Part shown: piece by piece, positions 26,623-35,960 of the stretch
How the letters are laid out: every line of letters starts with the position of its first letter
Numbering within the stretch: the first letter of the stretch is position 1
Assembly: GCF_013409985.1 (NCBI RefSeq)
Contig: NZ_JACCBY010000008.1
Coordinates: 1-64,000 of the forward strand
Source of the DNA: Sphingomonas melonis
GTDB taxonomy: Bacteria; Pseudomonadota; Alphaproteobacteria; Sphingomonadales; Sphingomonadaceae
DNA length: 64,000 nt
Reading direction: 5' to 3'
The notes under the pieces: generated by a model
What the model saw: only the letters and a program-made list of their open reading frames with translations
What the model was told of the DNA's origin: nothing
Database searches by the model: none
Translations under genes and position numbers: made by a program

Positions 26623-26724
26623 TTCACGGCCCCGGTAAATTGCATTCCGCCGTATTTTAGGCGGAAACGAACGTCCCGCGAAACAGGCTACGCAAGGAGA
26701 AAGGAGCGATCGGCTATTCGTCTC

Positions 26725-28206
26725 CTACGCCCGTCCGAACCGCCGGCCGATCTGCGTCAACCGGTCGACCACCATGCTCTCCGGCCCCTCCGGCCGGCCG
26801 ACCGCGACCCAGGAGCCGAGCAGGATCGCGCCATAGACCGAGGCACCGATTACGACCGTGCCGATCACCGCGACCAGCGACAGGGACTGGCGCATCGCGT
26901 CGGGGAGCAGCAGGATCGCCGCGGCCATGCCGGCGGTGGCGAGCGCGATCCGCCAGGGGGCGAGCAATTGCTCGACGATGCGCAGCCCGACGAGCTGGCG
27001 GACATAGCCCATCGTCACGACCATCAGGATCGCATTGGTCGCCACCCGGCCGATCACCGCGCCCATCACGCCGAAATGCCAGATCAATGCGATCAGCAGC
27101 GGCAGCTTGACGAGGATCTCGACGACGCGCTGGCGCAGGAAGATCGCGGTGCGGTTCATCGCCATCGCCATGGGGTCGAGCGGCGAGACCCAGACGACGA
27201 ACACCGGCGCGAGCGCGAGCCAGCGCAGCATCGGGATCGACGAGATCCAGTTGCCGCCGAGCACCACCGGCACGACCTGATCGGCGACGAGGCTGAGCCC
27301 GATCATCCCCGGCGCGGCGATGGTGAGCAGCGTCTGCGAGATGCGCAGATAGGCCCGCGCCATCCGCTCGCGCGATTCCTTGAGCGTCACGAAACCGGCC
27401 ATCAGCGGCCGCATCGCCGGCGTCACCAGCACCTGTTCGGGCACCGACGACAGGTCCGCCGCCATCGAGAAATGGCCGAGGTCCCCCTTGCTGATGAAGC
27501 GGCCGAGGATCAGCTTGTCGGACTGCCAGCTCAGCGCGGCGAGCGCCTGGGCGAGGCTCGCCCAGCCGAGGAAGCCGGCGAAGCTGCGCCATTGCGACAG
27601 GGCGAGCCGCGGCCGGAACGGCGCGAAGCAATAGGATTGCACCAGGCTGGCGACCGGCGTGACCACGGTGCCCGCGGCGATCGCCCAATAGCTGTGGGTG
27701 GTGATCGCGAGCAGGACCGCGACCGAGAAGCCGAACACCTTGCTGACGATCTCGATGATGAGGTCGCGGCGGAAATCGATGCGCCGGGCATATTGGACCA
27801 TCGCCGGGCTCTGCAGCCCGCGCGCGATCGGCGACAGCGCGAGGAACAGGATCAGCGGCACCAGCCGCGGATCGGCATAGGCCCAGGAGAAGGGCCAGGC
27901 GGCGCCGGCGATGACGATGGCGAGGATGGCGCCGCGGATCACGCCGATGGTGAAGGCGGTGTCGAGATGGCTGCGGCCGATCTGGTCGAGCCGAACCAGC
28001 GACTGGACGATCGGCAGCTCGGCCACCGCCTCGACGATGAAGATCAGCGTCATCGCCACCGAGATCAGGCCGAAATCCTGCGGCGACAGCGTCCGCGCAA
28101 GGACGATCAGCGTGGTGAAGTCGATGCCGCGCGCCATCAGCCGCGAGACCATCAGCCACGCCACGCTGCCCGCCGTCCGGCTGCCGACCCCTGGCTTGTC
28201 CGTCAT
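26725..28206 (-). CDS. wzx: Oligosaccharide flippase (Wzx, PST/MATE-like)
   Basis: A 493-residue polytopic inner-membrane protein with about 12-14 predicted helices that should flip undecaprenyl-linked repeat units to the periplasm. The opening SRLMARGIDFTTLIVLARTL and LSPQDFGLISVAMTLIFIVE are typical of the polysaccharide synthase/flippase family. Further family blocks are FRRDLIIEIVSKVFGFSVA and SMAADLSSVPEQVLVTP. It ends VGRPEGPESMVVDRLTQIGR, a useful reference for the second flippase at 37652, which has the same ending before its unusual extension. It lies on the minus strand downstream of a GT8 gene. Confidence 0.93.
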   Translation of the reverse strand: MTDKPGVGSRTAGSVAWLMVSRLMARGIDFTTLIVLARTLSPQDFGLISVAMTLIFIVEAVAELPIVQSLVRLDQIGRSHLDTAFTIGVIRGAILAIVIAGAAWPFSWAYADPRLVPLILFLALSPIARGLQSPAMVQYARRIDFRRDLIIEIVSKVFGFSVAVLLAITTHSYWAIAAGTVVTPVASLVQSYCFAPFRPRLALSQWRSFAGFLGWASLAQALAALSWQSDKLILGRFISKGDLGHFSMAADLSSVPEQVLVTPAMRPLMAGFVTLKESRERMARAYLRISQTLLTIAAPGMIGLSLVADQVVPVVLGGNWISSIPMLRWLALAPVFVVWVSPLDPMAMAMNRTAIFLRQRVVEILVKLPLLIALIWHFGVMGAVIGRVATNAILMVVTMGYVRQLVGLRIVEQLLAPWRIALATAGMAAAILLLPDAMRQSLSLVAVIGTVVIGASVYGAILLGSWVAVGRPEGPESMVVDRLTQIGRRFGRA

Positions 28207-28300
28207 CGCCGCAATGCTACCTTTATGACCGAATGCCGGGCCGCGCGCCGCGGGTCCGGGGCCGCCCGGCGATCGGGGCGGCGCACGTCGCGCCTCCTAC

Positions 28301-29329
28301 TCAATCGCGCGGCGTGAAAAAAGTCCTGTGCAGAAAGCGCTTGAGCAGGATCGCCTGCCAGCGGTGCTCGGCCGCCTCCTTGGCCGCCTTGGCCATCCGC
28401 CGCGCCCGCATCGCCACCGATCCGGTGCGATATTTGGGATCGACGTTCCGGCTGGCGTCGATCCGCAGATATTTGGCGAAATACGGATGCGCCGCGAGGA
28501 AATCGACATAGACCTGGCGGTGGCCCGGGTCCCACGGCCCGTTGGTGGTGTTCCACGGTTTGACCGGGCCGGTGAAATGGACGATCCGCGGCCCGACCGA
28601 ACGGTCGAGGTCGGCGAGCCGGAACCAGGTCGAATAATTGTAGCGCGGATGCATCATCTCGCGATGCGACCCGACCACCGCGTTGAGCGCGCTCTGGTCG
28701 TGATGCTTGCAGCGTTCGGGGTTCTCGGCGAGGAAGCGTAACGCCTGGCCGGTGAACGTCCGCCACGCCTCGCGCCGCGCCATCATCACGCCGGCGTTGA
28801 AATAATCCGCTACCCGGTCGATGCCGATGCCCTTCAGATAGGATTGCGGATTGGCATAGCGGCCGCCGTTGTCGAGCCGGTCGGCCCCCGCCAGCAGCGT
28901 GCCGGGCGGGCAATCGTGCGCGATCAGCGGCGCGACCGGGCCGACGATCTGGACGTCGCCGTCGATGTAGATGACCGTCTCATATTGCGCCGGGATCTCC
29001 GCCTCGACCGCGAGCCGGCCGAGCGTCGAGCTGGGGCAGTGCAGGTCGGGCAGGCGGTCGACGCTGTCGGGGATGAAGCGCCGGCTGTCGAGGAAGCGGA
29101 AATTGAACCGCGCCGGGGCGAGCGCCGCCTGGATCGCGTCCTGCTCCTCGTCGGGTATGTCGATCAGATAGATGATGATGTCGGCGATCGCGGCGACCTC
29201 GGGCTGCGCGGCGAGCTGTGAGGCGGCGATCAGCGCCTGCGCGACATAGCCGCGATCGGACACGAAGGTGACGACCCGCGTGATCCCTGGCCTGTTGCAC
29301 TCGGGTGTCCCCAGGATGGGCGTGTTCAC
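28301..29329 (-). CDS. Glycosyltransferase family 8 protein
   Basis: A 342-residue GT8 enzyme, paralogous in layout to the one at 19633. TVIYIDGDVQIVGPVAPLI carries the DXD motif; ADYFNAGVMMARREAWR and HHDQSALNAVV are GT8 blocks, and PWNTTNGPWDPGHRQVY closes the catalytic domain. The tail is very basic (MRARRMAKAAKEAAEHR) and could hold the enzyme at the membrane. I chose the GTG at 29329, which has CAGGAG seven bases upstream, over the TTG at 29353. It is followed by the flippase on the same strand, 94 bases away, so the two are probably co-transcribed. Confidence 0.88.
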   Translation of the reverse strand: MNTPILGTPECNRPGITRVVTFVSDRGYVAQALIAASQLAAQPEVAAIADIIIYLIDIPDEEQDAIQAALAPARFNFRFLDSRRFIPDSVDRLPDLHCPSSTLGRLAVEAEIPAQYETVIYIDGDVQIVGPVAPLIAHDCPPGTLLAGADRLDNGGRYANPQSYLKGIGIDRVADYFNAGVMMARREAWRTFTGQALRFLAENPERCKHHDQSALNAVVGSHREMMHPRYNYSTWFRLADLDRSVGPRIVHFTGPVKPWNTTNGPWDPGHRQVYVDFLAAHPYFAKYLRIDASRNVDPKYRTGSVAMRARRMAKAAKEAAEHRWQAILLKRFLHRTFFTPRD

Positions 29330-29643
29330 TGGTAAACTCCTGACTGCGCGCAACGGGTCGGACGATGGCCGACGGTCCCGTCACAACTTCGGCGCACACG
29401 CGCGGCCGCCATGTGCGCCGCATTCGTGTCCCGATATGACCCCCGCAGGTCAACATTTAGTAACTGCCCGTTTTGGCACGGGTTACTCCGACCGAGGATA
29501 GCCTTGGCCGGCCGGCGATGCTACGCTTTTGTTGTGCCTGGGATCAGGTCGACGGATGGTGCGTACCCATCGCCGACGCTGCGCCGCCACCCGTGGGGGT
29601 CGGGGGATGCAGGCGGTGGCCCGCGCCCCGATAAGGGTCTGTG
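29330..29643. other. Divergent promoter region between GT8 and polymerase genes
   Basis: About 310 non-coding bases between a minus-strand GT8 gene and the plus-strand polymerase gene. Promoters for both directions are expected. No supported small gene, hairpin or operator was seen; AAGGG at about 29633 is the ribosome binding site of the polymerase gene. Confidence 0.35.
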
Positions 29644-31053
29644 ATGGTCGTTCTCGCAATTTTCTGGCTGTTGTTCTTCGCTGCGGCGGTCTCGGGGATC
29701 CGCTGGACGCTGTACCTGTTCTTCGCCAGCCTCGCGTTCGGCTCGCTTGCCATCCTGCCCGTCAACCTGACCGGCGGCACCACCTTCCTGCCGCACACCG
29801 CCTGTTCGGCCCTGCTGTGCGTCCGCTCGTTCATGGCCTGCCGCAAGCCGCACCTGCTGATCGACGGGCTGCTCGACTATAACAAGCTCGGCCTGCTCAC
29901 CGCCTTCATCGTCTACGGGCTGATGGTCACCTATACCGCGCCGTTCCTGTTCCACGGCGCGCCGATCATGGGGCTCAACAACATCACGCGCAGCCCGCTG
30001 GGCTTCGGCTCGGGCAATATCACCCAGCCGCTCTACCTGCTCGCCGCCTTCGCGATCACCGTCTCGATCTACCAGCTGCTGCTGCAGACCGACACGCGGC
30101 GGATGGTCTATCAGGCGATCTTCGTCGGTGGCGCGATGGCGATCCTCGCCGGGATGATCGACATGGCGACCGCGGGCTCGGGCATGCTCGCGCCGCTGCG
30201 CACCGCGACCTATGTCATCATGGACGGCGACGACGTCGGCGGCATGCGCCGCGTCATCGGCTTCAACACCGAAGCCTCGGCCTATGGCGCGCTGGTGCTG
30301 TCGTTCGGCTCCATGATCTATTTCATGCGGCTCGGCGAGGCGCTGGGCGGCGTCTATGCCAGGATCCAGACGCCGATGGCGCTCGCGCTGATCGCCTTCA
30401 CCGTGCTGTCGACCTCGTCCGCCGCCTTCCTCGGGCTCGGCATCCTCGGCGTCTTCGCGGTCGTCGCCAACGTCATGGCGCTGCGCCATCCCGCCGACGA
30501 GAAGCGCGCGCTGATCCAGCTGCTCGTCATCGGCGCGGCGGGGCTGATCGTCGCGGCGCTGGTGGTGGCGACGCCGAGCATGTTCAACGGCGCGGTCGAG
30601 CTGGTCGACAGCCTGATCTTCAAGAAGACGTCGAGCAGCTCCTATTCGGAGCGCAGCAGCTGGAACCTCGTCAGCCTCGAAGGGCTGGTCGCCACCGGCG
30701 GCTATGGCGTCGGCGTCGGCTCGACCCGCGCGTCGAGCTGGCCGGTCGCGGTGCTGAGCAGCACCGGCGTCATCGGCGGCCTGCTGATGGCGCTGTTCTT
30801 CCTGCGGCTGCTGACGCTGAGCCTGCGCAATGCCAGCGACGAAATCCGCCGGGTGGTGACCGGCGCGCGCTACAGCCTGATGGTCTGCCTCGTCCCCGGC
30901 GCGGTGGCGGGCACGCTGGTCGACTTCGGCGCGTTCAACGCGACGCTGTTCGCGATCACCACCGCGCTGCCGACGCTGATCCCGGTGGCGACCCGCCGGC
31001 GCCGGCGGGTGGCACGGACGCGGGTGCCGGGCGGGGCAGTGGTCCAGCGCTAG
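29644..31053 (+). CDS. Polysaccharide polymerase, Wzy/O-antigen-ligase-like
   Basis: A 469-residue polytopic inner-membrane protein with ten or more hydrophobic segments, in the position and style of a Wzy polymerase. A long loop between helices (about residues 330-370, containing KKTSSSSYSERSSW and GGYGVGVGSTRASSW) resembles the periplasmic loop with conserved Arg and Gly residues of the ligase/polymerase family. The C-terminus is strongly basic. The start is the ATG at 29644, with AAGGG six bases upstream; the overlapping GTG at 29641 is less likely. It is followed by galE and uxs on the same strand. A second polymerase-like gene lies at 45975. Confidence 0.82.
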   Translation: MVVLAIFWLLFFAAAVSGIRWTLYLFFASLAFGSLAILPVNLTGGTTFLPHTACSALLCVRSFMACRKPHLLIDGLLDYNKLGLLTAFIVYGLMVTYTAPFLFHGAPIMGLNNITRSPLGFGSGNITQPLYLLAAFAITVSIYQLLLQTDTRRMVYQAIFVGGAMAILAGMIDMATAGSGMLAPLRTATYVIMDGDDVGGMRRVIGFNTEASAYGALVLSFGSMIYFMRLGEALGGVYARIQTPMALALIAFTVLSTSSAAFLGLGILGVFAVVANVMALRHPADEKRALIQLLVIGAAGLIVAALVVATPSMFNGAVELVDSLIFKKTSSSSYSERSSWNLVSLEGLVATGGYGVGVGSTRASSWPVAVLSSTGVIGGLLMALFFLRLLTLSLRNASDEIRRVVTGARYSLMVCLVPGAVAGTLVDFGAFNATLFAITTALPTLIPVATRRRRRVARTRVPGGAVVQR

Positions 31054-31180
31054 GGGCGGTTGGGCCGATGTCGCTGGCCGTGCCGTGCATATTCGTTATC
31101 AATATCCGATCGTTAATCCTGTTCGAATCTGGAGCAATCCACCTTTGACCTCACGGCCGTAGCACGGGACAATCCGACGT

Positions 31181-32188
31181 ATGAGCAGGCGCATTCTGGT
31201 AACCGGCGGGGCGGGATATATTGGCAGCCATACGTGCAAGGCGCTCGCGGCCGAGGGGTTTGTGCCCGTCACCTACGACAATCTCAGCCTGGGCGACGCC
31301 GGGCGGGTGCGCTGGGGGCCGTTGGTCGAGGGCGACGTCCGCGATGCCACCGCGGTCGCCCGCGCGATCGCCGATCACGATGCGCAGGCGGTGATCCATT
31401 TCGCCGCGGACGCCTATGTCGGTGAATCCGTCGCCGATCCGGCACGCTATTACGACAACAACGTCGGCGGCATGATCGGCCTGCTCGCCGGGATGCGCAC
31501 CGCGGGATGCGGCCGGATCGTCTTTTCGAGCACCTGCGCGGTCTATGGCGATCCGGCGACGCTGCCGATCTCCGAGGACACGGTGCCCGCGCCGGTCAAT
31601 CCCTATGGCCGCACCAAATGGGTCTGCGAACAGATGCTCGCCGATTATGCCGCGGCCTATGGCATCGACTTCGTCGCGCTGCGCTATTTCAACGCGAGCG
31701 GCGCCGACCTCGACGGCGAGCTGGGCGAGGATCGCGAGTACGAACCGCATCTCATCCCGCGCGCGATCCTGCACCTGCTCGGCCACCTCCTCAATTTCCA
31801 GGTGTTCGGCAGTGATTTCCCGACGCCCGACGGCACCGCGATCCGCGACTATATCCATGTCGCCGACCTCGCCCGCGCGCATGTGCTCGCGGTGCAGCGG
31901 CTGCTCGACGGCACGCCCGGCACCGCCGCGCGGCGCATCTTCAACCTGGGGTCGGGGGTCGGCCATTCGGTCGCCGAGGTGCTCGCCGCGATCGCGACGG
32001 TGTCCGGCCGGCCGCTCGCCACGCCGACCGGCAACCGCCGGCCGGGCGACCCGCCGCAGCTGGTCGCCGACGTCGCGGTGGCGCGCGACGACCTCGGCTT
32101 CACCGCGCGCCATTCGGCGCTGCCCGACATCATTGCCTCGGCCTGGCGCTGGCATGTCAAAACGCATCGCGAGGCCGCGTCATCCTGA
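31181..32188 (+). CDS. galE: UDP-sugar 4-epimerase (GalE/ExoB type)
   Basis: A 335-residue short-chain dehydrogenase/reductase of the extended type. The NAD-binding GGAGYIG lies at residues 9-15 and the catalytic pair Y142-xxx-K146 in NPYGRTKW, with STCAVYG upstream. FAADAYVGESV is closer to ExoB- and MUR4-like epimerases than to enteric GalE. Because a UDP-xylose synthase gene follows directly, this enzyme may make UDP-L-arabinose as well as UDP-galactose; that is inference. The gap to the next gene is 33 bases, so they probably form an operon. GalU and Ugd elsewhere in the locus complete the precursor pathway. Confidence 0.92.
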   Translation: MSRRILVTGGAGYIGSHTCKALAAEGFVPVTYDNLSLGDAGRVRWGPLVEGDVRDATAVARAIADHDAQAVIHFAADAYVGESVADPARYYDNNVGGMIGLLAGMRTAGCGRIVFSSTCAVYGDPATLPISEDTVPAPVNPYGRTKWVCEQMLADYAAAYGIDFVALRYFNASGADLDGELGEDREYEPHLIPRAILHLLGHLLNFQVFGSDFPTPDGTAIRDYIHVADLARAHVLAVQRLLDGTPGTAARRIFNLGSGVGHSVAEVLAAIATVSGRPLATPTGNRRPGDPPQLVADVAVARDDLGFTARHSALPDIIASAWRWHVKTHREAASS

Positions 32189-32221
32189 CGCCGGCCGCCT
32201 TCCGCTCCTCGGGGACCGATC

Positions 32222-33181
32222 ATGCATCTTGAGAAACGCATCCTCATCACGGGGGGCGCCGGCTTCCTCGGCTCGCACCTGTGCGACATGATGCTCGCCC
32301 GCGGCCACCGCGTCCTGTGCGTCGACAATTTCTTCACCGGCACGCAGCGCAACGTCGACCATCTGCGCGACAATTCGCGCTTCGAGCTGATGCGCCACGA
32401 CGTCAGCTTCCCGCTCTACGTCGAGGTCGACGAGATCTACAATCTCGCCTGCCCGGCGAGCCCGATCCATTACCAGCGCGACCCGGTGCAGACGACCAAG
32501 GTCAGCGTCGTCGGCGCGATCAACATGCTCGGCCTCGCCAAGCGGACCAAGGCGAAGATCTTCCAGGCCTCGACCTCCGAGGTCTATGGCGATCCCAGCG
32601 TCCATCCGCAGACCGAGGATTATTGGGGCAACGTCAACCCGATCGGCATCCGCTCGTGCTACGACGAGGGCAAGCGCTGCGCCGAGACCCTGTTCTTCGA
32701 CTATCGCCGCCAGCACGGCCTGGCGATCAAGGTGGCGCGGATCTTCAACACCTACGGCCCGCGCATGCACCCCAATGACGGCCGCGTCGTGTCGAGCTTC
32801 ATCGTCCAGGCGCTGCGCGGACAGGACATCACCATCTTCGGCTCGGGCGAGCAGACCCGCTCGTTCTGCTACGTCAGCGACCTGCTCGACGGCTTCGTGC
32901 GGCTGATGGACACGCCCGACGACGTCACCGGGCCGATCAACATCGGCAATCCCGTCGAGTTCACGATGCTGGAGCTGGCGACGCTGGTGATCGAGCTGAC
33001 CGGTTCGCGCTCGAGGATCGTGCACCTGCCGCTGCCCGCCGACGATCCGCGCCAGCGCCGCCCCGACATCGCCCTGGCGCGCCAGCACCTCGGCTGGGAA
33101 CCGCAGGTGCAGCTGCGCGAGGGGCTGCAGAAGACGATCGACTATTTCGACAGCGAGTTCGTCCGGGGTACGCAGCAGTAA
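32222..33181 (+). CDS. uxs: UDP-glucuronate decarboxylase (UDP-xylose synthase)
   Basis: A 319-residue NAD-dependent enzyme converting UDP-glucuronate to UDP-xylose. Its GGAGFLG nucleotide motif is at residues 11-17, and the diagnostic YDEGK catalytic block is at Y147-K151 in IRSCYDEGKRCAE. LACPASPIHYQRDPVQTTK and FNTYGPRMHPNDGRVVSSF are strongly conserved in this family. The length is that of the short bacterial and plant cytosolic forms. It should use UDP-GlcA made by Ugd (34551) and feed the epimerase encoded just upstream. Its presence predicts xylose, arabinose or both in the polymer. Confidence 0.94.
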   Translation: MHLEKRILITGGAGFLGSHLCDMMLARGHRVLCVDNFFTGTQRNVDHLRDNSRFELMRHDVSFPLYVEVDEIYNLACPASPIHYQRDPVQTTKVSVVGAINMLGLAKRTKAKIFQASTSEVYGDPSVHPQTEDYWGNVNPIGIRSCYDEGKRCAETLFFDYRRQHGLAIKVARIFNTYGPRMHPNDGRVVSSFIVQALRGQDITIFGSGEQTRSFCYVSDLLDGFVRLMDTPDDVTGPINIGNPVEFTMLELATLVIELTGSRSRIVHLPLPADDPRQRRPDIALARQHLGWEPQVQLREGLQKTIDYFDSEFVRGTQQ

Positions 33182-33446
33182 CGATATGATCCGTGATAGG
33201 ACAAAATCCCCCTGAACCCACGGGCGCGGCACTTGCACATCCCGCGCCCGCCATGGCATGGATTATTCATCGATAAGACGGGTCTAAGGCATTGGTATTC
33301 ATCGCATTACCATGTCCGAATGCGTCAAGATGATGAAGATCAAGCAAACGGTTTAGGACCAAAACGGGCGTGCGCACGATAGACTGTCAGACTGTTGTGC
33401 CGGCGCGACGCGGAACGTCCTATCCCTTATGGGCAGGATAGCGCAC

Positions 33447-34511
33447 ATGACCAGCGGGCCGCCGTCCGTCCGGGCCTCCGTCGTCGTGGTCAACCACAAT
33501 TACGGCGCGTTCCTCGCCACGGCGATCGACAGCGCGCTGGCGCAGGACCATCCCGATGTCGAGGTGGTCGTCGTCGACGACGGCTCGACCGACAATTCGG
33601 CCGCGATCATCGCCGGCTATGGCGAGCGCATCCGCGCGGTGATGAAGGCGCAGGGCGGCCATGTCGAGGCGGTCAACGCCGGCTTCGCCGCCTCGACGGG
33701 CGAGGTCGTGCTGTTCCTCGACGCCGACGACCTGCTCCACCCCGATTGCCTGCGCCGCGCGATCGCGCTGCTGCAGCCCGGCGATGCCAAGGTGCAGTTC
33801 CGGCTGGCGACGCTCGACCGTGCCGGCGTCGACCAGAACATGCCGTTCCCGCATTTCCCGCCGGACTATTCGCCCGAGGACGTGCTGCGCGGCGCGGCGC
33901 GTTCGGGCTGGTATCCCTGGACGGTGTCGACCGGCAACGTCTTCGTGCGCAGCTTCCTCGACCGGGTGATGCCGATCGATGCCAAGACCGTCTATCGCTC
34001 GCCCGACGGCTATCTCAGCAAGCTCGCGCCGCTCTACGGGCCGGTCCGCTCGCTGCGCGCGGTGCTCGGCGGCTATCGCGTCCATGGCCAGAACGCCTGG
34101 GCGAGCTCGCAGAAGACGTGGAGCGCCGATGTCGCGCTGCGCTGGCTGGCGTTCGACCGGGTGCTCGAACGCGCCTTCGTCGCTGCGGCGGCCGCGCAGG
34201 GCATGGCGATCCGCCAGCCGCTGCTGCGCTCGTTCCAGGCGCTGGAATATCGCATGCAGGCGCTGCGCTTCGCCGATCCCGCCAAGCGTCCGCCCGACCG
34301 CCGCCACGCCGTCGTGGTCGACGCCGTCCACTGGCTGATCGAACTGCATCCGTTCGGCTGGCCGGGCAGCATCGCGCGCTTCGGCTGGCTGGTCTTCCTC
34401 GGCTATGCGCCGCGCTGGCTGGTCGAGCGCCAGGTCCGCCAGGCCCGTACCCAGACCAACCGCTCGCTGTTCTGGCGCTCGGCGCTCTCGCTCACCCGCA
34501 AGTTCGAATAG
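33447..34511 (+). CDS. Glycosyltransferase family 2 protein
   Basis: A 354-residue inverting GT-A enzyme. The N-terminus RASVVVVNHNYGAFLATAID, then VVVVDDGSTDNS and GEVVLFLDADDLLHPDC, are textbook GT2 blocks with the DXD. The C-terminal third is hydrophobic and basic, with possible membrane contact (FGWPGSIARFGWLVFLGYAP). I use the ATG at 33447 because AGGA lies eight bases upstream; the ATG at 33429 is an alternative. A non-coding gap of about 265 bases precedes it, so it likely has its own promoter. A strong hairpin follows its stop. Confidence 0.92.
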   Translation: MTSGPPSVRASVVVVNHNYGAFLATAIDSALAQDHPDVEVVVVDDGSTDNSAAIIAGYGERIRAVMKAQGGHVEAVNAGFAASTGEVVLFLDADDLLHPDCLRRAIALLQPGDAKVQFRLATLDRAGVDQNMPFPHFPPDYSPEDVLRGAARSGWYPWTVSTGNVFVRSFLDRVMPIDAKTVYRSPDGYLSKLAPLYGPVRSLRAVLGGYRVHGQNAWASSQKTWSADVALRWLAFDRVLERAFVAAAAAQGMAIRQPLLRSFQALEYRMQALRFADPAKRPPDRRHAVVVDAVHWLIELHPFGWPGSIARFGWLVFLGYAPRWLVERQVRQARTQTNRSLFWRSALSLTRKFE

Positions 34512-34513
34512 CA

Positions 34514-34542
34514 GCGCCGGTCCGGTGAGGCCGGACCGGCGC
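34514..34542. terminator. Bidirectional hairpin between GT2 and ugd
   Basis: GCGCCGGTCCGG (34514-34525) and CCGGACCGGCGC (34531-34542) form a perfect 12-bp stem with a 5-base loop, centred between the convergent stops of the GT2 gene and ugd. There is no T-run on either side, so termination strength is uncertain, but the position favours a shared terminator. Confidence 0.65.
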
Positions 34543-34550
34543 CGGCCGCG

Positions 34551-35852
34551 TCACCGCCCGATCGAGGTGTAGGTGAAGCCGAGCGCGGCGATCTCTTCGG
34601 GCCGGTAGATGTTGCGCAGGTCGACCAGCACCGGGCTTGTCATCGTCCGCTTCAGCCGGTCGAAGTCGAGCGCGCGGAACGCATCCCATTCGGTCACCAC
34701 CACCACCGCGTCGCTGCCCGCCGCGGCGTCATAGGCGTCGCTGCAATAGGTAATGTCGGGCATCGTCGTGCGCGCCGCGGCCATGCCCTCGGGATCATAG
34801 GCGCGCACCGTCACGCCGGCATCCTGCAAGGCCTGGACGATCGCCAGCGACGGCGCGTCGCGCATGTCATCGGTGTTGGGCTTGAAGGTGAGGCCGAGCA
34901 GCGCGACTGTCTTGCCCTTGGGCGTGTCGCCGAGCATCGCGATCACCTTGCGGCCCATCGCGCGCTTGCGGCTGTCGTTGACCTTGACCACCGCCTCGAC
35001 GATCTGGATCGGGCTCTCGTGATCCTCGGCGGTCTTGAGCAGCGCCAGCGTGTCCTTGGGGAAGCACGAGCCGCCATAGCCGGGGCCGGCGTGCAGGAAC
35101 TTGCGGCCGATGCGATTGTCGAGGCCGATGCCGCGGCTGACGTCCTGGACGTCGGCGCCGACCGCCTCGCACAGATCGGCGATCTCGTTGATGAAGGTGA
35201 TCTTGGTCGCGAGGAAGGCGTTGGCGGCATATTTGATCAGCTCGGACGTGCGCCGGCCGGTGAACAGGATCGGGCTCTCGTTGAGGTAGAGCGGCCGGTA
35301 GACCTCGCGCATCACCTTGCGCGCGCCCTCGTCGTCGGTACCGATGACGATGCGGTCAGGGCGGGTAAAGTCGCCGATCGCGGCACCCTCCCGTAAAAAC
35401 TCAGGATTAGAGACGACAGCCACTGCAACGTCGGGCCGCTTCTCGCGCAGGATCGCTTCGACCTTGTCGCCGGTGCCGACTGGCACGGTCGACTTGGTGA
35501 CGACGACGGTCGGGCCGGTCACCGCCGCGGCGATCTCCTCGGTCGCGGCGAAGACGTAGCTGAGGTCGGCGTGGCCGTCGCCGTGCCGCGACGGCGTACC
35601 CACCGCGATGAACACCGCATCGGCGCCCGCCACCGCCGCGGCAAGGTCGGTGGTGAAACGCAGCCGCCCGGCCGCGACATTGGCGGCGACCAGCGCGTCG
35701 AGCCCCGGCTCGTAGATCGGCATCCGCCCCGCCTCGAGCGCGGCGATCTTGTCGGCCGCCTTGTCAACGCAGATCACGTCATGACCGAAATTGGACAGGC
35801 AGGCGCCCGAGACGAGGCCGACATAGCCCGAGCCGATCATGGTAATACGCAT
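34551..35852 (-). CDS. ugd: UDP-glucose 6-dehydrogenase
   Basis: A 433-residue NAD-dependent enzyme that oxidises UDP-glucose to UDP-glucuronate. The N-terminal MRITMIGSGYVGLVSGACL is the Rossmann motif. VTKSTVPVGTGDKV, SNPEFLREGAAIGDF and KYAANAFLATKITFINEIA are family blocks. GYGGSCFPKDT near residues 258-268 contains the catalytic cysteine. GLTFKPNTDDMRDAPS marks the UDP-binding domain. The length is normal. A GAGG ribosome binding site precedes the ATG by a few bases. It supplies UDP-GlcA for the polymer itself and for UDP-xylose synthase at 32222. Confidence 0.97.
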   Translation of the reverse strand: MRITMIGSGYVGLVSGACLSNFGHDVICVDKAADKIAALEAGRMPIYEPGLDALVAANVAAGRLRFTTDLAAAVAGADAVFIAVGTPSRHGDGHADLSYVFAATEEIAAAVTGPTVVVTKSTVPVGTGDKVEAILREKRPDVAVAVVSNPEFLREGAAIGDFTRPDRIVIGTDDEGARKVMREVYRPLYLNESPILFTGRRTSELIKYAANAFLATKITFINEIADLCEAVGADVQDVSRGIGLDNRIGRKFLHAGPGYGGSCFPKDTLALLKTAEDHESPIQIVEAVVKVNDSRKRAMGRKVIAMLGDTPKGKTVALLGLTFKPNTDDMRDAPSLAIVQALQDAGVTVRAYDPEGMAAARTTMPDITYCSDAYDAAAGSDAVVVVTEWDAFRALDFDRLKRTMTSPVLVDLRNIYRPEEIAALGFTYTSIGR

Positions 35853-35960
35853 AGAGCCTCATCGCTTGGGAAGACCGCAGCGGACATGCGGCATGCAACG
35901 ACCTCTAACAAAAGGAAAAGCTTAGAGAACGCGCGATCACTGTCCTATTTTGGGCGGCCG

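Noticed and set aside
31100..31140. A TTCGAATC-like string suggesting a tRNA T-arm
   Set aside because: No matching acceptor stem, D-arm or anticodon arm could be built around it.
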